This document shows, piece by piece, positions 60,079 to 64,000 of a DNA stretch of 64,000 nt; position 1 is the stretch's first letter, and each line of letters opens with the position of its first letter. The notes beneath the pieces were generated by a model that was not told the origin of the DNA, ran no database searches, and worked only from the letters and a program-made list of their open reading frames with translations. The stretch is from Lewinella sp. LCG006 (GTDB taxonomy: Bacteria; Bacteroidota; Bacteroidia; Chitinophagales; Saprospiraceae), in contig NZ_CP160680.1 in the NCBI RefSeq assembly GCF_040784935.1, positions 1,169,501 to 1,233,500 of the forward strand, in the 5' to 3' direction. The translations under genes and the position numbers were made by a program.

Positions 60079-60086
60079 TAGCTTTG
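60079..60086 (+). promoter_or_regulatory. -7-like element directly before dnaB
   Basis: TAGCTTTG matches TAnnTTTG and ends 6 bp before the dnaB ATG. If used, transcription would start at or next to the ATG, giving a leaderless mRNA. Confidence 0.4.
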
Positions 60087-60092
60087 TAAGCT

Positions 60093-62630
60093 ATGGCAGA
60101 ATCATCCAATAATAAGCAAAAAAGACGTACGGCGGGAGCAGGCAAACAGGGCAGGGAAGACCTTTCCAGCTACGTTTTTGGCAAGGTACCTCCACAGGCA
60201 GTACCGCTGGAGGAAGCGATTCTTGGTGCCATCCTTCTCGAAAAGGATGCTCTGACGCAGGTATTGGATGTATTGCAACACGACGCCTTCTACGTGGATG
60301 CGCACCAGTTGATTTACAGCGCTTTTCTGCGGCTCTTTGAACGCTCGCAGCCGATTGATCTGTTGACCGTGATGGAAGAGCTGAAGAAAGAAGGGGAGCT
60401 GGAAGCCATCGGCGGCCCTGCCTACCTGGCAGAATTATCGAACAAAGTGGCTTCGGCTGCCAACATCGAATACCACGCCCGGATTGTGGCCCAGAAATTC
60501 ATCCAGCGCGAGCTGATCCGCATTTCTACCAAAACCATCAACGACGCTTTTGAAGATACCACCGACGTTTTCGACCTCCTCGACGATGCGGAAACCAACC
60601 TCTTCAAAATTGCTGAACGCAACATGGGCCGCAGTGTCGACCGCATGGGTGCCCTGGCCAGTAAGCTCCTCAAGCAGATCGAAGAGCTCAAAGATACCGA
60701 AGATGGCCTCACGGGTGTGCCCACCGGTTTCACCGATCTTGACCGCCTTACGAGTGGTTTCCAGAAGTCGGATTTGATCATTCTGGCGGCGCGGCCGGGG
60801 ATGGGAAAGTGCCTCGGAAAAGGTACTCCGGTACTGATGTACGACGGCACGATCAAGGCAGTAGAAGACATCCAGATCGGCGATTTGCTAATGGGTGATG
60901 ATTCTACCCCTCGTACCGTTTTAACACTAGCCCGTGGAAGCGAACGAATGTACTGGGTAAGGCAGAACAAAGGCATAGACTACCGTGTCAATGAAAGCCA
61001 TATCCTCTCCCTGAAAAAAAGCCGCCGGGAAGGACGAGGAGAAAAAGGATCTGTACTAGATATTGAAGTGCGCGATTATTTGAGCCGATCAGGCAAGTTT
61101 AAAACTAACTACAAAGGCTATAAAGTAGCGGTTAATTTTGCCGAAAGCAAGTTACCCCTGCCCCCTTATTTTCTGGGACTTTGGTTAGGAGACGGTTCTT
61201 CTAGTGAAAGTACAATCATCAATCAAGACGAGGAAATTGTAACTTATCTTGAAAATTACGCAGGTCAACTGGGCATGCGTCTCCACGTTTACGAAGGCGA
61301 AGGAAAATGCCCGGAATATCGCATCAGTAATGACGTCGGACCAAGCAGCTATTCCCTGCAGGGCCAGCTGCGGGAAATGGGCCTGCTCAACAACAAGCAT
61401 ATTCCACAAGACTACCTCATCAACTCCAGAGAAAACCGGCTGAAATTACTGGCGGGCCTCATCGATAGCGACGGGCATTACCTGGAGCAATCCAACGGAT
61501 TTGAGATTACCCAAAAGAACAAAGCACTGACGCAACAGATCAAGTTTCTTTGTGATTCTTTAGGCTATCGCGTAAGCTTGAAAGCCAAAGAAGCCCGCAT
61601 AGCATCCATTGGTTACACCAGTACGGTCTATCGTCTGCGGATTTACGGTAACATCGACGAGGTTCCCTGTAAAGTAAAACGTAAACAAGCCAATCCCTGG
61701 AAAAGCCCCGTCGATTGGCAAGTGACGGGTATCCAGCTGGAAGATGATGGTATTGGCGATTATTATGGTTTTGAGATAGATGGTAATCGTCGCTTTCTGT
61801 TGGGCGACATGACCGTAACGCACAATACAGCCCTCACACTCTCCCTCGCTAAAAACGCGGCCCTCGACTTTAACAAAGGGGTAGCCATCTTCAGCTTGGA
61901 GATGTCGAGTCTGCAGCTGGCTCAGCGGATTATCTCCATGGAAGCCGAGATTCCAGGTAGCAAGTTGCGTAACGGACAATTGGAAGAATACGAGTGGCAA
62001 CAATTGCATACCGCCATTGAAAAAGTAGCGGACGCGCCCATCTTTATCGACGACACCCCCGGTATCAACAGTTTTGAGCTACGGGCCAAGTGTCGACGTT
62101 TGAAGATGCAGTACGACATTCAACTCATCATCATTGACTACCTACAGCTGATGAGTGGTGGTGGCGACAACAAAGGCGGCAACCGTGAACAAGAGGTAAG
62201 TGCTATCTCACGCGCCCTCAAGGGACTGGCCAAAGAATTGAATGTACCCGTCATTGCCCTCTCCCAGCTGAGCCGGGCAGTGGAGACCCGTGGCGGAGAT
62301 AAACGCCCGATGCTCAGTGACTTACGCGAATCGGGATCGATAGAGCAGGATGCCGATATGGTGCTATTCATTTACCGTCCAGAGTACTACCAAATCCTGG
62401 AAGACGAAGAAGGTCAATCGCTGAAAGGGGTCGCCGATTTGATCGTTGCCAAAAACCGGGCGGGTGCCCTTACGGATGTTCGCCTCCGTTTTACCGGAGA
62501 GTTTGCCCGTTTCTCCAACATGGATGACCCCGACTTTGGGGATCTCCCGGGCGACACTTTCGAAAGTCCTTTCAACAACATCATTACCAAACCGTCGAAG
62601 ATGAATGATGGGGAGGATATTCCTTTTTAG
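60093..62630 (+). CDS. dnaB: Replicative DNA helicase DnaB containing an intein
   Basis: The precursor is 845 aa and the spliced helicase 506 aa. The N-terminal DnaB domain (PLEEAILGAILLEKDAL, DLLTVMEELKKEGEL) is followed by a linker and the RecA-like motor domain. Walker A ARPGMGK is cut by the intein and continues with T after it. Walker B LIIIDYLQLMSG, and DLRESGSIEQDADMVLFIYRPEYY are intact. It unwinds DNA at the replication fork as a hexamer. The intein must be spliced out for activity, since it separates the P-loop Lys from the next Thr. Confidence 0.95.
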   Translation: MAESSNNKQKRRTAGAGKQGREDLSSYVFGKVPPQAVPLEEAILGAILLEKDALTQVLDVLQHDAFYVDAHQLIYSAFLRLFERSQPIDLLTVMEELKKEGELEAIGGPAYLAELSNKVASAANIEYHARIVAQKFIQRELIRISTKTINDAFEDTTDVFDLLDDAETNLFKIAERNMGRSVDRMGALASKLLKQIEELKDTEDGLTGVPTGFTDLDRLTSGFQKSDLIILAARPGMGKCLGKGTPVLMYDGTIKAVEDIQIGDLLMGDDSTPRTVLTLARGSERMYWVRQNKGIDYRVNESHILSLKKSRREGRGEKGSVLDIEVRDYLSRSGKFKTNYKGYKVAVNFAESKLPLPPYFLGLWLGDGSSSESTIINQDEEIVTYLENYAGQLGMRLHVYEGEGKCPEYRISNDVGPSSYSLQGQLREMGLLNNKHIPQDYLINSRENRLKLLAGLIDSDGHYLEQSNGFEITQKNKALTQQIKFLCDSLGYRVSLKAKEARIASIGYTSTVYRLRIYGNIDEVPCKVKRKQANPWKSPVDWQVTGIQLEDDGIGDYYGFEIDGNRRFLLGDMTVTHNTALTLSLAKNAALDFNKGVAIFSLEMSSLQLAQRIISMEAEIPGSKLRNGQLEEYEWQQLHTAIEKVADAPIFIDDTPGINSFELRAKCRRLKMQYDIQLIIIDYLQLMSGGGDNKGGNREQEVSAISRALKGLAKELNVPVIALSQLSRAVETRGGDKRPMLSDLRESGSIEQDADMVLFIYRPEYYQILEDEEGQSLKGVADLIVAKNRAGALTDVRLRFTGEFARFSNMDDPDFGDLPGDTFESPFNNIITKPSKMNDGEDIPF
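60810..61826 (+). mobile_element. DnaB intein with LAGLIDADG homing endonuclease domain
   Basis: This in-frame insertion of 339 codons (residues 240-578 of the precursor) begins with Cys (CLGKGTPVLMYDGTIKAVED, block A) and ends HN before extein Thr (FLLGDMTVTHN, blocks F/G). Block B has the pattern NESHIL. Two dodecapeptide motifs of a LAGLIDADG endonuclease are present: YFLGLWLGDG and LLAGLIDSDGHY. The insertion point is between Lys and Thr of the Walker A motif, the common DnaB insertion site. Splicing competence looks intact: Cys1, penultimate His, terminal Asn and Thr+1. Confidence 0.95.
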
Positions 62631-62633
62631 GAA

Positions 62634-62738
62634 ATCGGAGGTCGGAAAGCGGAAGTCGGAAGTACCTATATACACGAGAACTATAAAGGAAGAATCCCTG
62701 CCACCAGGTGATACTAATACTTCCGACTTCCCACTTCT
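62634..62738. repeat. TCGGAA-type palindromic element, copy 4
   Basis: GGAGGTCGGAAAGCGGAAGTCGGAAGT pairs with ACTTCCGACTTCCCACTTCT. The core has TACACGAGAACTATAAAGG. It lies between dnaB and the next gene. Confidence 0.75.
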
Positions 62739-62787
62739 AAACTCCAAATCAAAAAAGAGTTTCCTAACCAAAAACTACCCTCCATCT

Positions 62788-64000
62788 ATGCTACGCTACC
62801 TAATTCCTTGTCTATTTTTTTCGATCACTTTTCTTGGTTGTAGTGCTGATAAACCGCTGGATGATTTTTCAACGATTGTAGGCGATAGTCCTTCTATAGA
62901 GGGGAAAGCGGCTTATCTGAATTCGCCTTTTGTCACAGCGGGTGATCGCATTTACATGGTGGGGCATCAAAACGGTAGTTTCCCAGAGTTGGGCTGGCAC
63001 CTTACCGGCGAGATGGGCGGCATCTGGGATCATCCGATCAAACTGATGGATGGTTTTGAAATCGCTTTGACGACAGAAGGACAAACCGTGACACTTGACA
63101 GTGCTACCATCTTTATCAACTATCCCTTTGCCAATCAACATCTTTTTCACTTTCCTCAATTAGGTGTAAATGTGGAGCGCTGGCAGTTTGTACCCGATGG
63201 CAAGGAGGGACTGGTAGTGCAGATTGTCTTGAAAAACACCACCTCCGCAACCCGCGATGTGCAGCTGCAATTCTCAGGATACAGTGATCTTCGTCCCACC
63301 TGGTTAGGAGAACGCACACAGATGATTGACGGCCAAGACCAAATGACCTATCAGGAGGAAGAAGATAGCTGGAGGGCCAAAGACAGTCTCAACAACTGGT
63401 ATGTGCAGTTCGGTGCAGATCAGACGCCCACAAAAAGCAGCCTTGTATCCACACCTTATGGCGGAATGGGAGCAGGAGGTGCCTTGCATTACGACCTTAC
63501 GCTCTCGCCCAATGGCACTGCTTCCATCACTTTTACCATTGCCGGCAGCTACGTGTCAGAAACAGCATTATTAGCTACTTACAAAGTGCTGCAAGCGAAC
63601 TACCTCTCCTTTCTAAAGAATAAAAAAGAACGCTACGCAGCTTTAGCCGAAAAATCAAAGCTGAGTATCCCTGACCCTCAATTGCAGCAAACATTCGAAT
63701 GGCTCAAATACAATTCCGATTGGCTGATACGCAACATTCCAGAAACAGGAAAAGGTATCATGGCGGGTATTCCCGATTATCCCTGGTGGTTTGGCGTTGA
63801 TAGCGAATATGCCCTCAAAGGCTATATGGCCATTGGTCGTGAGGATGTGGTATTGCCAACCATTGCTTTACTCGATAGTCTTTCGGCAGTAACCAATGGT
63901 AATGGGCGGATTGTCCATGAAGTATCTACCAACGGTGCTGTCTTCAACCCTGGCAATATCAACGAGACCCCACAATTTGCTTCGCTGATCTGGGAGGTTT
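62788..64000 (+). CDS. Lipoprotein glycoside hydrolase/glycogen-debranching-like protein (partial, runs off window)
   Basis: An open frame from ATG 62788 runs to the window end (404 codons). The SPII signal MLRYLIPCLFFSITFLGC is followed by SADKPL. Residues 40-270 are an N-terminal beta-sandwich. From about residue 290 a helical domain begins (QTFEWLKYNSDWLIRN, GIPDYPWWFGVDSEYALKGYMA) with the WFG.DSE motif typical of amylo-alpha-1,6-glucosidase/(alpha/alpha)6-barrel glycosidases. It is probably an envelope lipoprotein acting on glucans. The catalytic acids further downstream are outside the window. Confidence 0.75.
   Translation, partial: MLRYLIPCLFFSITFLGCSADKPLDDFSTIVGDSPSIEGKAAYLNSPFVTAGDRIYMVGHQNGSFPELGWHLTGEMGGIWDHPIKLMDGFEIALTTEGQTVTLDSATIFINYPFANQHLFHFPQLGVNVERWQFVPDGKEGLVVQIVLKNTTSATRDVQLQFSGYSDLRPTWLGERTQMIDGQDQMTYQEEEDSWRAKDSLNNWYVQFGADQTPTKSSLVSTPYGGMGAGGALHYDLTLSPNGTASITFTIAGSYVSETALLATYKVLQANYLSFLKNKKERYAALAEKSKLSIPDPQLQQTFEWLKYNSDWLIRNIPETGKGIMAGIPDYPWWFGVDSEYALKGYMAIGREDVVLPTIALLDSLSAVTNGNGRIVHEVSTNGAVFNPGNINETPQFASLIWEV

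Noticed and set aside
60422-60976. 184-codon open frame antisense to dnaB
   Set aside because: Opposite a certain gene; the Ser/Arg-rich translation is typical of a shadow frame.
60810-61826. Self-splicing intron in dnaB
   Set aside because: The insertion is in frame with intact intein junction residues and LAGLIDADG motifs, so protein splicing explains it.
50542-62738. CRISPR array
   Set aside because: The repeated TCGGAA elements are inverted, widely spaced and lack regular spacers. No cas gene is seen.

Overview
The window looks like a chromosome fragment from a Bacteroidota, most probably a Saprospiria/Lewinella-like marine or filamentous organism. The evidence is a type IX secretion C-terminal sorting domain (18591-19379), DUF2911 and DUF6913 proteins, a LytS/LytTR pair, many SPII lipoproteins, promoter-like TAnnTTTG motifs and almost no Shine-Dalgarno sequences. 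The genus is inference; the phylum is fairly safe.

Layout. 1-4.8 kb: surface and lipoprotein genes plus an ECF sigma factor with a putative membrane anti-sigma/TPR partner. 5.1-7.7 kb: a NUDIX hydrolase and a LytS-type kinase/LytTR regulator pair. 7.8-13.4 kb: a sulfide/persulfide and peroxide module (metallo-beta-lactamase fold dioxygenase fused to two rhodaneses, Crp/Fnr regulator, peroxiredoxin, DUF1641 protein, sulfide:quinone oxidoreductase). 13.5-16.4 kb: a three-gene proton-translocating transhydrogenase operon. 17-20.8 kb: DUF2911 protein, DUF1573/T9SS protein and an aldo/keto reductase. 49.2-64 kb: cNMP-binding PP2C phosphatase, hybrid histidine kinase-adenylate cyclase, tRNA-Asp, accA, DUF6913, a MepA-like peptidase, GNAT, anmK, cytochrome c, an SPFH protein, a dnaB interrupted by an intein, and the start of a glycoside hydrolase.

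The centre (about 20.8-49.06 kb) is a single accessory island of 15 genes. It is bracketed by a perfect 52-bp direct repeat of the 5' end and leader of the aldo/keto reductase gene (20734-20785 and 49008-49059, 28,274 bp apart). The island has two long convergent operons that meet tail to tail with 6 bp between stop codons (36946/36953). The + arm encodes a membrane Ig-like-repeat protein, a multi-TM protein, a small GTPase with an atypical P-loop, a GAP1-like/LysM-like membrane protein, three more LysM-type envelope proteins, a coiled-coil lipoprotein, then a tightly coupled CHAT protease - MoxR AAA+ - (degenerate vWA + GTPase) unit. The - arm encodes a membrane caspase with the same LysM-like C-terminus, an SrfB-type actin/Hsp70 ATPase, an unknown protein, an SrfC-type dynamin-like GTPase and a membrane subtilisin.

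I interpret the island as an envelope-spanning, NTP-dependent conflict or programmed-death system. It would combine the SrfB/SrfC core with MoxR-vWA and GTPase-associated modules, using three unrelated proteases as effectors. The parts belong to known families. This full combination, the shared LysM-like module that ties four proteins together and the flanking repeat are what seem worth following up. Outside the island the intergenic spaces carry at least two families of palindromic repeats that I do not see inside it.
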